Assembly: GCF_041435195.1 (NCBI RefSeq)
Contig: NZ_CP108106.1
Span: 8,507,001-8,571,000, forward strand
DNA length: 64,000 bases
From: Streptomyces sp. NBC_00224
Lineage (GTDB): Bacteria; Actinomycetota; Actinomycetes; Streptomycetales; Streptomycetaceae
Reading direction: 5' to 3'
Part shown: in pieces, positions 33,636-43,064 of the stretch
How positions within the stretch are numbered: the stretch's first letter is position 1
Layout: every line of letters starts with the position of its first letter
The notes under the pieces: model-generated
What the model saw: only the letters and a program-made list of their open reading frames with translations
Databases searched by the model: none
What the model was told of the DNA's origin: nothing
Position numbers and translations under genes: made by a program

Positions 33636-34178
33636 CTATACCAGCCCGTCGAGCACTTCACGGGCCCTGCTCGAAGCCCCGTGCTCCTGCAGTGTTTTGT
33701 AGATGTCGTACCCCGAGGCATACAGTTTTGCGTCCCTGATCGGTGTCGTGGCATAAAACCACCACCCCACTGTGCCGGTGACGTTCTCGGCGGCCAGGCC
33801 GACGAGTTTGGCCAGGACGTCGTCGCCCGCCCCTATGTTCTCGCCGAGCTGCCGGTCGGCAGCCGCACGATCGGCCCGGGCTTTTTCGGCGTCGTTGAAG
33901 AAGATGTTGGGCCCCACGGTGTACCTGAAGTCGTGCTGGACACAGGCTTCCCATGTCGGACCGGGTGTGAGCCACGACGGCGCACCGGTGCATCCGTTGG
34001 TGTAGAAGCTCGTCTGCAGTGCCTGGAGGTCGGCGCTGTCGCCGCCGGAGACGGGCGCGATTATTTCGTCGCGCAATGCGATGAAGTTCCTGTTGCTCAA
34101 TTGCGCGATGCGCAGATAGAGGCCTTCGGTGAAATGAGCGCCCGGGTTTGTTGCTGACGGCTTCTCAGGCTCAGGCAT
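33636..34178 (-). CDS. Prokaryotic phospholipase A2-like protein without signal peptide
   Basis: ATG 34178 has AAGGAAA four bases upstream; 180 residues. The catalytic helix ACVQHDFRY contains the His82-Asp83 pair of group XIV phospholipase A2, and NGCTGAP with Cys63 and Cys79 matches the conserved disulfide of the family. Secreted Streptomyces enzymes have a signal peptide; this one starts MPEPEKPSATNPGAHF and has none, so it may act inside, be exported another way, or be an effector. It follows the Pls/PosA gene by 135 bases and precedes the carbonic anhydrase gene. Confidence 0.75.
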   Translation of the reverse strand: MPEPEKPSATNPGAHFTEGLYLRIAQLSNRNFIALRDEIIAPVSGGDSADLQALQTSFYTNGCTGAPSWLTPGPTWEACVQHDFRYTVGPNIFFNDAEKARADRAAADRQLGENIGAGDDVLAKLVGLAAENVTGTVGWWFYATTPIRDAKLYASGYDIYKTLQEHGASSRAREVLDGLV

Positions 34179-34313
34179 GGCGTTTCCTTGCCGCGTGGGG
34201 TGTTTGATTTCGGGTGCGGCGGAGCGCCGCGGAAATATCGGTCTATCAGGGTCCGGGATGCTCCCGGCGTGCCGCGGGAGTATTTACTTCCCTGAGTGAC
34301 AAAGCCGGTTCGG

Positions 34314-37300
34314 CTATGTGCGCGGGGGAGTGGGTCCGAGGCGGGTCGGCACGCCCTCGTAGCGCAGGCCCGGCAGCAGCCGTTCCTGCTTCATCACCAC
34401 ACTGTGGGCGGTCACGACGGTGTCCCGGCCGACCTCCGCCCCGTACAGCAGCACGGTGTTGTCGGCGAGCGTCGCGCCCGCACCGATGCGGATATGGTCG
34501 ATCTTGAGGACGCGGTCCTCGAAGGTGTGGGCCTGGAACATCGCGCAGACCGTGGCCCCGTCGCCGATGTCGAGCATGTCCGGGTCGACGACCTGGGCGA
34601 AGCCCTCGCCCAGTACCACCCGGCGCCCGATCCGCATCCCCGTCCGCCGTAGGTACAGCGGCAGCAGCAAGGTGCCCTCCAACGCGGTGAGCGGTGCCAG
34701 GGCGATGACGCGCCAGGCCACGTAGAGGAAGTCCCAGCGGCTGCACCAGCACGTCCACAGGGGCCGCGAGGCCGGGCGCACCCGGCCGAGGAGGATCCAC
34801 TTCAGCGCGAGCACCACCGCGCACAGCGCGAGAGCGCAGCCGAGCGTGACCGCGGGGGCGACGAGCAGCAGCAGACCGGGCAGGACCGGATCGCAGCCCG
34901 CGATACCGATCAGCCATGCCTCCATCGCGGCGAGCGGAACCACCGGCAGGGTGAAGCGGGCCAGTTCCCACAGCCAGCGGTTGATCCGCCGGATCGTGGA
35001 CGGTTCGTGGGTCAGCGTCCGGTCCGCCGCGGCGGGTTCGCGTCCGGGGAGTTCGAAGGGCGGGTGGCCGAACCATGAACTGCCGGGCCGGAAGGCCCGG
35101 TAGGGGCCGGCGGTGGCGATGCCGATGAGGAGGTTGTCGGGCAGCGTGCTGCCGCACGGCAGTACGGTGTGGTTGCCCACGAACGTGTCGCGGCCCAGCC
35201 GCAGGGGCGCCAGCAGCACCGTGCCGCGGTGGATGCGCGGGCCGCCCAGGTAGATGCCGTCGGCGAGGAACGTGCCCTGGCCGATGGCGACCAGTTCGGG
35301 CACCACGTCGATGACCGTGCTGATCTCGCAGTCGGGGCCGATGTCCATGCCCGCCAGGCGCAGCCAGCGCGGCCACAGCAGCGTTCCGCTGAGCCAGTTC
35401 CCCGCCGAGTCGACGAGCGCGGGCTTCATCCACACTCGGAGGTAGGCGAGGCTCCATCTGCTGATCAGTGCGGGCGCGACGGTGCCGAGCGCCCGTGCGG
35501 CCAGCGCGTGGAGGACGACGGAGGTGGCGAGTCCCAGGCAGCTTCCCGCCGCGATCACGGCCAGCAGGGTCAGGTGTTGGGCCGGGTGTTCCAGGTCGGT
35601 GAGCAGCGAGTCGTAGGTGTAGCCGGACCGCCACACGACGGCTGCGGCCAGCAGCGTGTAGGGCGCGGCGAGGAGGGTCCGCAGGACGGCCTGGCTCAGG
35701 ATCAGCGCCGCGCCGTGGGCCTTGGGGGAGAGCTGTCGGCCGCCCCGGACGGGCGCGGGCAACTCGGGAACCGGCGGGCCGGGGTGTGCCGGGACTCCGT
35801 CGGCCGTCACCCCGGCAGGCACCTCCGCGCCCGGCGGCAGTGACGACAGTGCGGTGAGCCATGCGCCCTCGCCGACGCGGGTGCCCGGCCCGACGCCCGC
35901 GCGGACGTCGAGCACGGCCCCCTCGCCCAGCACGACCGGGCCGACGACCACCTGGCCCCGTTCCAACTGCACCAGCCGGACCGCCGCGTCCTGGCTGAGG
36001 GTGACGTCGTCGCCGATGTCGAGCAGGTCCCAGCCGCCCGCGAGGAGGTTCACGCCCCGGTGGATGTGCACGCGTTCACCGATACGAGCACCGAGCGCGC
36101 GCAGCGCCATGCACTGGTACTGGGTACCCGCCAAGGTGCGCCACGGCACGATCCGCACCACCTGGCGGACCATCCACATGCGCACCGCGCGCCCGCTCCA
36201 CGCCGGTACCGTCTCCGGGACGTACGTGCCCACCAGTGCCTTTTTCGCGAGCACCGCCAGGAGCACCGTCACGGGGGTGAGCAGGGGGCCGACCAGAGCG
36301 AGGGCGAGCGGGGGGAGCAGGATCAGCGGGACGAGTCCGATGGCGCCGGACACGGCGGGCAGCAGCCAGAAGACGGTCAGATACGCGGGGATCGACAGCG
36401 CGACGAGCTCGGCGGCGAGCCACGTGGTCTGCACGGCGGTGGCCGCGGCGGCGTTCCCGCTGTCGGGCGGCTTCTGCCCGGTCGGCTCCGGTTCTGTCAG
36501 CGCGGGCTCGTCCGGCACGTGCCGCTGCCCGGCCAGCTGCGCCAACCGGGCCGGAGTACGGGCCTGGTAGACGTCGCGCACCGCGAGGGAGGCGGTGCGG
36601 GGATCGGTGCGGAGTTCGGAGACGAGCATCGCGGCGTGCAGCGAACTGCCGCCGAGGCTGGTGAAGAAGTCCTCATCGGCGTCGATGTGCGTCAGGCCCA
36701 GCACGCGGGCGGCGGCGGCCGCGATCCGTTGGGCCGGCCCGTCTGCGGGGCCTGGCGCCGCCGGCGTCCCCTCGTGGCTGGAGCGGGGTGGCTCCAGCGG
36801 GGGCAGGTCGTCCCGGCGCACCTTGCCACTGGCGCCTCGGGGCAGGGTGTCCACGACCCCGAAGCGTGCGGGCACCATGTGGGGAGGCAGCCAGGTCCCC
36901 AACTGCCGGGCGATGTCCCCGGGTTGCGGTGGCCGAGAGGCGTCGCTGGGCACGATGTGTGCGGCGAGCAGCTGTGCGGGCCCCTCTCCCTGGATGCGGC
37001 AGGCCGCCTCCCGTACCCCCGCACAGCGCGCGAGGCTCGCCTCGACGGCTTCCAGTTCGATCCGGTAGCCGCGTAGTTTGACCTGGGAGTCCAACCGTCC
37101 GTGGTAGACGAGCGGGCCGTCCGGCTCGCGGTGCACCAGGTCGCCGGTCCGGTACAGGCGTCCCAGCTCGGGGTGGTGGGGAAAGCCGGCAGCTGTACGG
37201 TCGGGGTCACCGAGGTAACCGAGGGCGACGCCGTCGCCGCTCATGCACAACTCGCCCTGCTCGCCCGGGCCTACCGGCTCCAGGTTGTCGTTGAGCACCC

Positions 37301-38312
37301 ACGCCCGCATACCGGGCACCGGACGGCCGATGGCGACCGGCTCGCCCGGCACGATGTCGTGCCGCAGACAGGTGACGGTGCATTCGGTCGGGCCGTAGCC
37401 GTTGACCATCCGGCGGCCCACCGACCAGGCGTCGGCCACATCGGCGGGCAGCGCCTCGCCGCCGACGTAGAGCAGCCGCAGCGCGGGCAGTTCCGCGCCC
37501 GGGTCGGCGCAGCCGGTGGACCGCAGCAAGGTGGGCGGCGGGCACAGCACCGTGATGCCCTCCTGCCGCAGCCAGGGCACCAGATCGGGTCCCAGCCGGG
37601 TCACCTCGTCGTCCATCGCGACGAGCGTCGCGCCGGAGGACAGCGCCATCCAGGTCTCCTCGACCGAGGAGTCGTAGGCGCTGGAGGAGCCCTGCGCCAC
37701 GCGGTCGCCGGGGCCGAGGCCGAACTCCGTGATGTCGGAGGCGATCAGCGAGGCGATGCCCCGGTGGGCGATCATGACGCCCTTGGGGCGGCCGGTGGTG
37801 CCCGAGGTGTAGATGAGGTAAGCGAGTGCGTCCGGGCCCGGCGGCGGAGGTGGCCCGGCTCCCGGCGGCGGGATCGGCAGGTCGACGCGGAGCACCCGCC
37901 TCTCGTAGCCCGCGCGGCGGATGCGGCGTTCGCCCTCCTGGTCGGTGAGGATGACCGAGGCGCCGGACGCGAGCAGGATGTCGGTCATCTGCGCGTCGGG
38001 GAACGCCGGGTCCAGGCACACATGTGCGGCACCGGCCCGCAGCACGCCGAGCTGAGCGGCGTACAGATGGCCGGTCGTCCTGGGCAGCAGAACGGCGGCG
38101 ATCTGGCCCTGTTCCACGAGCGTGGCCACGGCCCGGGCGACGGCGTTGACCTGTGCCTTCAGTTGGGCGTAGGTCACCGTCCGCCGGTCCCGGCCGGGCA
38201 CGGGTGGCAGGTCGAGCGCGACGGCCTGCGGCCACCGCAGGGCCGCCTCCTCGAACAGGTCGGGAAGCGACGCGTTGCCGAGGGCGGGACGGCGCGCGGC
38301 CGCGACGGTCAC
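34314..38312 (-). CDS. Pls/PosA-family nonribosomal peptide synthetase (adenylation-carrier-membrane)
   Basis: GTG 38312 overlaps the SET gene stop by four bases; 1332 residues. Adenylation domain ~10-510: YLIYTSGTTGRPKGVMI, NGYGPTEC, YRTGDLVHREPDG, GRLDSQVKLRGYRIE. Carrier protein with LGGSSL (Ser557). The rest has about six membrane segments with three blocks of left-handed beta-helix (hexapeptide) character, e.g. GARIGERVHIHRG and GPDCEISTV. This is the architecture of epsilon-poly-lysine synthetase, which activates one amino acid and polymerises it at the membrane. In the binding pocket the AYDSSVEETW segment places an acidic residue, as expected for a basic amino acid; the product cannot be named. 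Confidence 0.87.
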   Translation of the reverse strand: MTVAAARRPALGNASLPDLFEEAALRWPQAVALDLPPVPGRDRRTVTYAQLKAQVNAVARAVATLVEQGQIAAVLLPRTTGHLYAAQLGVLRAGAAHVCLDPAFPDAQMTDILLASGASVILTDQEGERRIRRAGYERRVLRVDLPIPPPGAGPPPPPGPDALAYLIYTSGTTGRPKGVMIAHRGIASLIASDITEFGLGPGDRVAQGSSSAYDSSVEETWMALSSGATLVAMDDEVTRLGPDLVPWLRQEGITVLCPPPTLLRSTGCADPGAELPALRLLYVGGEALPADVADAWSVGRRMVNGYGPTECTVTCLRHDIVPGEPVAIGRPVPGMRAWVLNDNLEPVGPGEQGELCMSGDGVALGYLGDPDRTAAGFPHHPELGRLYRTGDLVHREPDGPLVYHGRLDSQVKLRGYRIELEAVEASLARCAGVREAACRIQGEGPAQLLAAHIVPSDASRPPQPGDIARQLGTWLPPHMVPARFGVVDTLPRGASGKVRRDDLPPLEPPRSSHEGTPAAPGPADGPAQRIAAAAARVLGLTHIDADEDFFTSLGGSSLHAAMLVSELRTDPRTASLAVRDVYQARTPARLAQLAGQRHVPDEPALTEPEPTGQKPPDSGNAAAATAVQTTWLAAELVALSIPAYLTVFWLLPAVSGAIGLVPLILLPPLALALVGPLLTPVTVLLAVLAKKALVGTYVPETVPAWSGRAVRMWMVRQVVRIVPWRTLAGTQYQCMALRALGARIGERVHIHRGVNLLAGGWDLLDIGDDVTLSQDAAVRLVQLERGQVVVGPVVLGEGAVLDVRAGVGPGTRVGEGAWLTALSSLPPGAEVPAGVTADGVPAHPGPPVPELPAPVRGGRQLSPKAHGAALILSQAVLRTLLAAPYTLLAAAVVWRSGYTYDSLLTDLEHPAQHLTLLAVIAAGSCLGLATSVVLHALAARALGTVAPALISRWSLAYLRVWMKPALVDSAGNWLSGTLLWPRWLRLAGMDIGPDCEISTVIDVVPELVAIGQGTFLADGIYLGGPRIHRGTVLLAPLRLGRDTFVGNHTVLPCGSTLPDNLLIGIATAGPYRAFRPGSSWFGHPPFELPGREPAAADRTLTHEPSTIRRINRWLWELARFTLPVVPLAAMEAWLIGIAGCDPVLPGLLLLVAPAVTLGCALALCAVVLALKWILLGRVRPASRPLWTCWCSRWDFLYVAWRVIALAPLTALEGTLLLPLYLRRTGMRIGRRVVLGEGFAQVVDPDMLDIGDGATVCAMFQAHTFEDRVLKIDHIRIGAGATLADNTVLLYGAEVGRDTVVTAHSVVMKQERLLPGLRYEGVPTRLGPTPPRT

Positions 38313-38917
38313 GGCCCGGCCGCCCCGGCGGCGGACTCCGGCGCGCCTTCGGACGCCGGCGGACCCGCGGTCAGCAGATGCGGGGCGAGCCAGGGCCGCA
38401 GCCGGGCGCGTTCGGTGTCCGAAGCCGCCGAGAAGCCGGCGATACGGCCCGCGCAGTTCTCGCTGCCGCACCAGCAGTCGAACGGCTCGGCCATGGCGAA
38501 CTCGGTGGTGCTGTAGTGGAAGGTGATCTCCTCGCCGGGCTGGATCCCGGTGAGCGCGATGACCTGCTGCCCGTCGATCCGGGCGTTGGGCGTGCAGCTG
38601 TGGTTCATGAACCGCCAGAAGCAGGAGTCCATCATCTCCTCGTGCCCGATGCTCGGCGACAGGTCGAGATGGGTGTCCTTGCCGACCTGAACGGAATACC
38701 GGCTCGGTATGTCGGTCAGCTCGCCCGTCATGTCGAAGAGGCGGGCCCCCGCCGGTGCGGGCTCACAGGCGATCAGCGTGTACGCACCGCCCGCCCGCAA
38801 TACCCCGACCTGTATATCCCCCATGCGCCCATCGGGCTCGGGGAGAGCATCCTCGAACGGCCCCACGAGAACCAGGGTGTTCTCTTCCTCGGTGAATTGC
38901 GAAACCGCTTCCTGCAT
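38309..38917 (-). CDS. SET-domain protein-lysine methyltransferase-like protein
   Basis: ATG 38917 has AAGAGG eight bases upstream; 202 residues. The C-terminal SET core is clear: RFMNHSCTPNARID (Asn105-His106-Ser107-Cys108), GIQPGEEITFHYS, and the post-SET cysteine knot FDCWCGSENCAG. These elements bind S-adenosylmethionine and the target lysine. The N-terminal ~60 residues look like a separate small domain. SET proteins are mainly eukaryotic; a bacterial copy overlapping an amino-acid polymer synthetase by four bases suggests it methylates lysine side chains of the product or of the synthetase. That is inference. Confidence 0.82.
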   Translation of the reverse strand: MQEAVSQFTEEENTLVLVGPFEDALPEPDGRMGDIQVGVLRAGGAYTLIACEPAPAGARLFDMTGELTDIPSRYSVQVGKDTHLDLSPSIGHEEMMDSCFWRFMNHSCTPNARIDGQQVIALTGIQPGEEITFHYSTTEFAMAEPFDCWCGSENCAGRIAGFSAASDTERARLRPWLAPHLLTAGPPASEGAPESAAGAAGP

Positions 38918-38936
38918 ACGGTCGACCTCTTCTTCT

Positions 38937-38965
38937 CGGGCGTGCTCGGGCGTGCTCGGGTGTGC
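38937..38965. repeat. Short tandem repeat, 10 bp x 2.9
   Basis: CGGGCGTGCT occurs twice and a third copy reads CGGGTGTGC. It lies just upstream of the SET gene start in the divergent gap (38918-39149) shared with the gene at 39150, so it may be in the leader or an operator. Confidence 0.5.
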
Positions 38966-39149
38966 CGGACCTCGGGCATGTTTCACGTCCGTCCCCGGGC
39001 TTTTCAAGCGGCCACTCGGCCGCTGACAAGTACGCCTCTGGAGTCCTCCACTTCGCGCAAAACCGATCATGGGCGGCCCTTGAGGACGGAGGATCGGGCC
39101 CACCGGCGGGCGATGGGCCCGCTCGCTGAGGAGAGACCCGGGAGACGTC

Positions 39150-39719
39150 ATGCCATTGGGGCTGGATCAGAACGTTCACGTCACCAACCATCTGAACCAG
39201 GACATCCATGTGATGCCGACCCTCGACAAGGGCTGGCTGCTGGCCGACGTACTCGCGGACACCGCGCTCTTCGCGATCGGCGTCGGAGAGATCGCGACCG
39301 CGACGGGACTCGCACTCCCCGCCGAACTCGCCACCTTCGCCGACCTCGCCCAGTTCCTGAAGGCAACGGCGGGACTGCTCTCGGGGACCGCGGCCACTGG
39401 AACCCGTTCGGCGGAAGTGGCCCTGGAACTGGTGGAGGCCTTCAAGAAGGGGGCCATCAAGGTCCCGGCCGGCGAGAGCGTGAACGTGAGGGAGCAGGGG
39501 TTCCTCAGCACCTACTTCAAGCCGACCAGCGGCTGGTTCGGCATGGCCGACTTCACCACGGTGGACCTGACCGTCATGACGCAGGACGGAAAGCGCACCG
39601 CTGACGTCGACTCGTCTCCCGACCAGTCCTGGATAGCCGACGAGACGGGAATCTCCCGCGCGGTGTACGGCACCCTCAATCAAGTCGACACCAATTCCGC
39701 AGCAGTCGCCTGGAATTGA
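39150..39719 (+). CDS. Unrecognised protein, 189 aa
   Basis: ATG 39150 has GGGAG five bases upstream. It begins MPLGLDQNVHVTNHLNQDIH; residues ~30-95 form hydrophobic Ala-rich helices (DVLADTALFAIGVGEIATAT) and the C-terminal half looks beta-rich (FTTVDLTVMTQDGKRTADVD). There is no signal peptide. The layout, beta strands framing a central helical hairpin, is reminiscent of small lectin-like or pore-type folds, but I recognise no family. It is divergent from the SET/Pls operon and 38 bases before the lipid operon. Confidence 0.6.
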   Translation: MPLGLDQNVHVTNHLNQDIHVMPTLDKGWLLADVLADTALFAIGVGEIATATGLALPAELATFADLAQFLKATAGLLSGTAATGTRSAEVALELVEAFKKGAIKVPAGESVNVREQGFLSTYFKPTSGWFGMADFTTVDLTVMTQDGKRTADVDSSPDQSWIADETGISRAVYGTLNQVDTNSAAVAWN

Positions 39720-39757
39720 GGGTCACGGGGCACGGGAAGAGGCACGGAACGAGGGAT

Positions 39758-41023
39758 ATGCACCGGCGGAGAGTTGCCGTGGTGGGCGGCGGAGTGGCGG
39801 GTCTGACCGCCGCCTACGTCCTGCGCAAGGCGTGCGACGTCGTCCTGTACGAGGCCGACGGGCGGCTCGGGGGGCATGCCCACACCCATGACCTGCCCGC
39901 CGCCGGGGGCGGGACCGTCGCAGTGGATTCAGGGTTCATCGTCCACAACGAGCGTACGTACCCCACGTTGTTGCGGCTCTTCGCTGAACTCGGCGTGGCC
40001 ACGCAGGACTGCGAGATGAGCATGTCCGTGCGGTGCGACGGCTGCGGCCTGGAGTACGCCGGGGCCCGCGGCCCGGCCGGGCTGTTCGCCGGACGCGGCG
40101 CATGGCGGGGCCGCTACCTGCGTCTGCTCGCCGAAGTGCCGTCCTTCCACCGCCGCGCCCGCCGCCTGCTCGCCGACACCCGGCCCGAGCCCTACACCCT
40201 CGGCAGGTTCCTCGCGGACAACCGGTTCTCCCCGTACTTCACCTCCCACTTCGTCACCCCTCTGGTCTCCGCGGTCTGGTCGTGCCCCGCGCAGGTCGCC
40301 CTGCACTACCCGGCCGCCTACCTCTTCCGCTTCCTGGACCACCACGGGCTGCTGTCGGTGACGGGCTCGCCGCAGTGGAGGACGGTCACCGGCGGCTCTG
40401 CCGCATACGTCGCCAGGATCGCCGAGCACGTCGGCAGCGTGCGCACCAGCACCCCGGTGGCTTCGGTGCACCGCACCCGCGCCAGGGCGTGGATCACCAC
40501 CGAGGACGGCGCCACGGACCCCTATGACGCCGTCGTCATCGCGACCCACCCCGACCAGGCCCTGCGCCTGCTCGCCGACCCCACCCCGCAGGAGCAGGTG
40601 ACCCTCGGGGCGTTCCGCTACACCCGCAACCCGACCGTCCTGCACACGGACACCGCGCTGCTGCCCACGTCCCCCCGCGCCCAGGCCTCCTGGAACTATT
40701 ACCTTCCCTCCTGCGGGGAACCGGGCCAGAGCGTCCAGGTCAGCTACGACATGAACCGGCTCCAGCAACTGCCCTCCACCGCCGCCGCCCGCTATGTCGT
40801 CACCCTCAACGCGGGCGAACGCGTCGACCCGGACCGGGTGGTGGCGCGCATGGTGTACGAACACCCCGTACACACCCCGCGATCCGTCGCCGCGCAGCAG
40901 GTACTGCCGACGCTCAACACCACGGTCACCGCCTATGCGGGCGCCTACCACGGCTGGGGATTCCACGAGGACGGCTGCCGCTCGGGCGTGCAGGCGGCGG
41001 CCGCGCTGGGGGTCGTGTGGTAG
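39758..41023 (+). CDS. FAD-dependent amine-oxidase-like oxidoreductase
   Basis: From ATG 39758, 421 residues (TTG 39716 would add 14). The Rossmann FAD site is at the N-terminus: VAVVGGGVAGLTAAYVLR with the acidic residue in VVLYEADGRLGGHA. The family is usually annotated NAD/FAD-binding amine oxidase and found with DUF1365 and cyclopropane-synthase-like genes. It probably desaturates or oxidises acyl chains or carotenoid-like lipids. The DUF1365 gene overlaps its end by seven bases, so this is the first gene of a five-gene coupled operon. Confidence 0.85.
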   Translation: MHRRRVAVVGGGVAGLTAAYVLRKACDVVLYEADGRLGGHAHTHDLPAAGGGTVAVDSGFIVHNERTYPTLLRLFAELGVATQDCEMSMSVRCDGCGLEYAGARGPAGLFAGRGAWRGRYLRLLAEVPSFHRRARRLLADTRPEPYTLGRFLADNRFSPYFTSHFVTPLVSAVWSCPAQVALHYPAAYLFRFLDHHGLLSVTGSPQWRTVTGGSAAYVARIAEHVGSVRTSTPVASVHRTRARAWITTEDGATDPYDAVVIATHPDQALRLLADPTPQEQVTLGAFRYTRNPTVLHTDTALLPTSPRAQASWNYYLPSCGEPGQSVQVSYDMNRLQQLPSTAAARYVVTLNAGERVDPDRVVARMVYEHPVHTPRSVAAQQVLPTLNTTVTAYAGAYHGWGFHEDGCRSGVQAAAALGVVW

Positions 41024-41793
41024 TCCGGTCCGAGCCGCAGCCGGGCACCTCGACCCCGAATCCCCAGACACCGGCCCTGTACGACTGCGTCATCCGCCAC
41101 ACCCGCACCTCACCGGTCCGCCACGCCTTCCGCCACCGCACCCACCTGTGGCTCGTCGACCTCGCGCAGCCGCCTCAACTGCCGTGGATGTTACGCATGT
41201 TGGCCCGTTTCGACGCCCGGGACCACTTCGACGGCACCTCGCCGACGATCCGCGCCGCGCTCGATACCTACCTGGCCTCCCAGAACGTGCACCACGACGT
41301 CGGACGCGTCCTCATGCTGGCCCACGCGAGGGTCCTGGGATACGTCTTCAACCCGCTGACGCTGTACTGGTGCCACGACCGCACCGGCGCCCTGGTGTGC
41401 GTGGTGGCCGAAGTGCACAACACCTACGGGCAGCGGCACGCCTACCTGCTCGGACCGGGTGCGACGGGCGGCGCGGAGGTGGCCAAGGACTTCTACGTCT
41501 CCCCGTTCTTTCCCGTCGACGGCCACTACCGCATGCGCCTGCCCGTTCCCGACGACCGGCTCGCCCTCACCATCCAGCTCACCCTCGGTGCCGAGCGGCC
41601 CTTCACCGCCACCGTACGGGGCAGGCGCCGCCCGGGCACCGCGCGCGCCCTGCTGGCGGCAACGGCACGCCGCCCCTGGCCGACCCTGGCCGTGTGGGCG
41701 GGCATCCGCCGCCACGGCATCCACCTGTACCTGCGAGGACTCCCCGTCCAGCCCCGGCCCGCCCCCACCCCCACGGAAGGCCCCGCCCTGTGA
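41017..41793 (+). CDS. DUF1365 protein
   Basis: 258 residues from GTG 41017. DUF1365 marks: ALYDCVIRHTRTSPVRHAFR near the N-terminus, RVLMLAHARVLGYVFNPLTL then YWCHD, and KDFYVSPFFPVDGHYRMRLP. The biochemical role is unknown, but the gene is nearly always next to an FAD oxidoreductase and a cyclopropane-type methyltransferase, so a step in acyl-chain modification is likely. Codon 59 is TTA (41191-41193), which would place the whole coupled operon under bldA control. Confidence 0.88.
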   Translation: MVVRSEPQPGTSTPNPQTPALYDCVIRHTRTSPVRHAFRHRTHLWLVDLAQPPQLPWMLRMLARFDARDHFDGTSPTIRAALDTYLASQNVHHDVGRVLMLAHARVLGYVFNPLTLYWCHDRTGALVCVVAEVHNTYGQRHAYLLGPGATGGAEVAKDFYVSPFFPVDGHYRMRLPVPDDRLALTIQLTLGAERPFTATVRGRRRPGTARALLAATARRPWPTLAVWAGIRRHGIHLYLRGLPVQPRPAPTPTEGPAL

Positions 41794-43064
41794 CCGACTC
41801 GCTCGCGCACACCGCCGGCAAGGACCCCACGCACGCCGGATTCCGGCGGATCGACGCCGAGGTGTGGCCCGATGTGGCACGGCTGCCGCGGGCCCGGCTC
41901 GGGCGGACCGCCGCCGCTCGGGCGGTGCTGCGGCGCGTCTGCGCGCGGACGCCGCTCTCCCTGCTGACGGGCGAGGCCACCTCGTACGGCAGCGGCCCGG
42001 CGCTGCGGCTGCATCAGCCCGACGCCTTCTTCCGCCGGATCGGCGCGCAGGGCCTGATCGGCTTCGGCGAGTCCTACATGGCGCAGGAGTGGGACAGCGA
42101 CGACCTGGTGGCGGCCCTGACCGTGCTGGCCGCGCACATGGACGGCCTCCTGCCCGCACCCCTGCGGGGGCTGCGCTCCCTCTGGGGCGGGCGCAGGCCC
42201 CAGGCGCAGCGCAACACCCCCGAGGGGGCCCGGCGCAACATCCAGCGCCACTACGACCTGTCGAACGATTTCTTCGCGCTGTTCCTCGACCCGACCATGA
42301 CGTACTCGTCGGCTGTCTTCGCCACCCTTCCCGCCGGTCACGAGGTACTTGAGGAGGCACAGCGCCGCAAGACCGAGCAACTGCTCGACCTCGCCGCCGT
42401 GGGTCCCGGCACCCGGCTCCTGGAGATCGGTACGGGGTGGGGCGGGCTCGCGCTGCGGGCCGCCGCTCGCGGGGCCGAGGTGGTGACCGTGACGCTCTCC
42501 GCCCAGCAGCGGGACCTGGCCCGGCGGCGCATCGCCGCCGCCGGTCTGGCGGACCGGGTGAGCGTCCAACTGCGCGACTACCGGGAGGTGGAGGGCAGCT
42601 ACGACGCGGTCGTCAGCGTGGAGATGATCGAGGCGGTCGGCGCCGAGTTCTGGCCGGTCTACTTCGCCGTACTGCGTGACGTGCTCGCGCCGGGCGGCCG
42701 GATCGCTCTGCAGGCGATCACCATGGAGCACCAAGCGATGCTCCGCACCGCCGGCACCCACACCTGGATCAGCAAGTACATCTTCCCCGGCGGGCTCATC
42801 CCCTCCCGGGAGGCCCTCTCGGAGCACTCCGCGAACGTGGGCCTGCGTATCGTGTCGGACCACGGCTACGGCGAGCACTACGCCGAAACGCTGCGGCTGT
42901 GGCGCGAGCGCTTCGACAGCACCACCGCTCAAGTGGAAGCCCTCGGCTTCGACACGACCTTCCAGCGCATGTGGGAGCTCTACCTCGCCTACTCCGAGGC
43001 CGGTTTCCGCGCCCGCCACCTGGACGTACGCCAACTGCTCCTGATGGAGGGGACCCTACGGTGA
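41790..43064 (+). CDS. Cyclopropane-fatty-acid-synthase-like SAM methyltransferase
   Basis: 424 residues from GTG 41790 (four-base overlap). Family marks: NIQRHYDLSNDFFALFLDPT and MTYSSAVF, the SAM loop LLEIGTGWGGLALRAA, VSVEMIEAVG, and FPGGLIPS near the C-terminus. Such enzymes add a methylene or methyl group to the double bond of membrane-lipid acyl chains. The neighbours suggest a multi-step modification (methylated, furan or other branched acyl chains) rather than plain cyclopropanes; this is inference. Confidence 0.9.
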   Translation: MTDSLAHTAGKDPTHAGFRRIDAEVWPDVARLPRARLGRTAAARAVLRRVCARTPLSLLTGEATSYGSGPALRLHQPDAFFRRIGAQGLIGFGESYMAQEWDSDDLVAALTVLAAHMDGLLPAPLRGLRSLWGGRRPQAQRNTPEGARRNIQRHYDLSNDFFALFLDPTMTYSSAVFATLPAGHEVLEEAQRRKTEQLLDLAAVGPGTRLLEIGTGWGGLALRAAARGAEVVTVTLSAQQRDLARRRIAAAGLADRVSVQLRDYREVEGSYDAVVSVEMIEAVGAEFWPVYFAVLRDVLAPGGRIALQAITMEHQAMLRTAGTHTWISKYIFPGGLIPSREALSEHSANVGLRIVSDHGYGEHYAETLRLWRERFDSTTAQVEALGFDTTFQRMWELYLAYSEAGFRARHLDVRQLLLMEGTLR

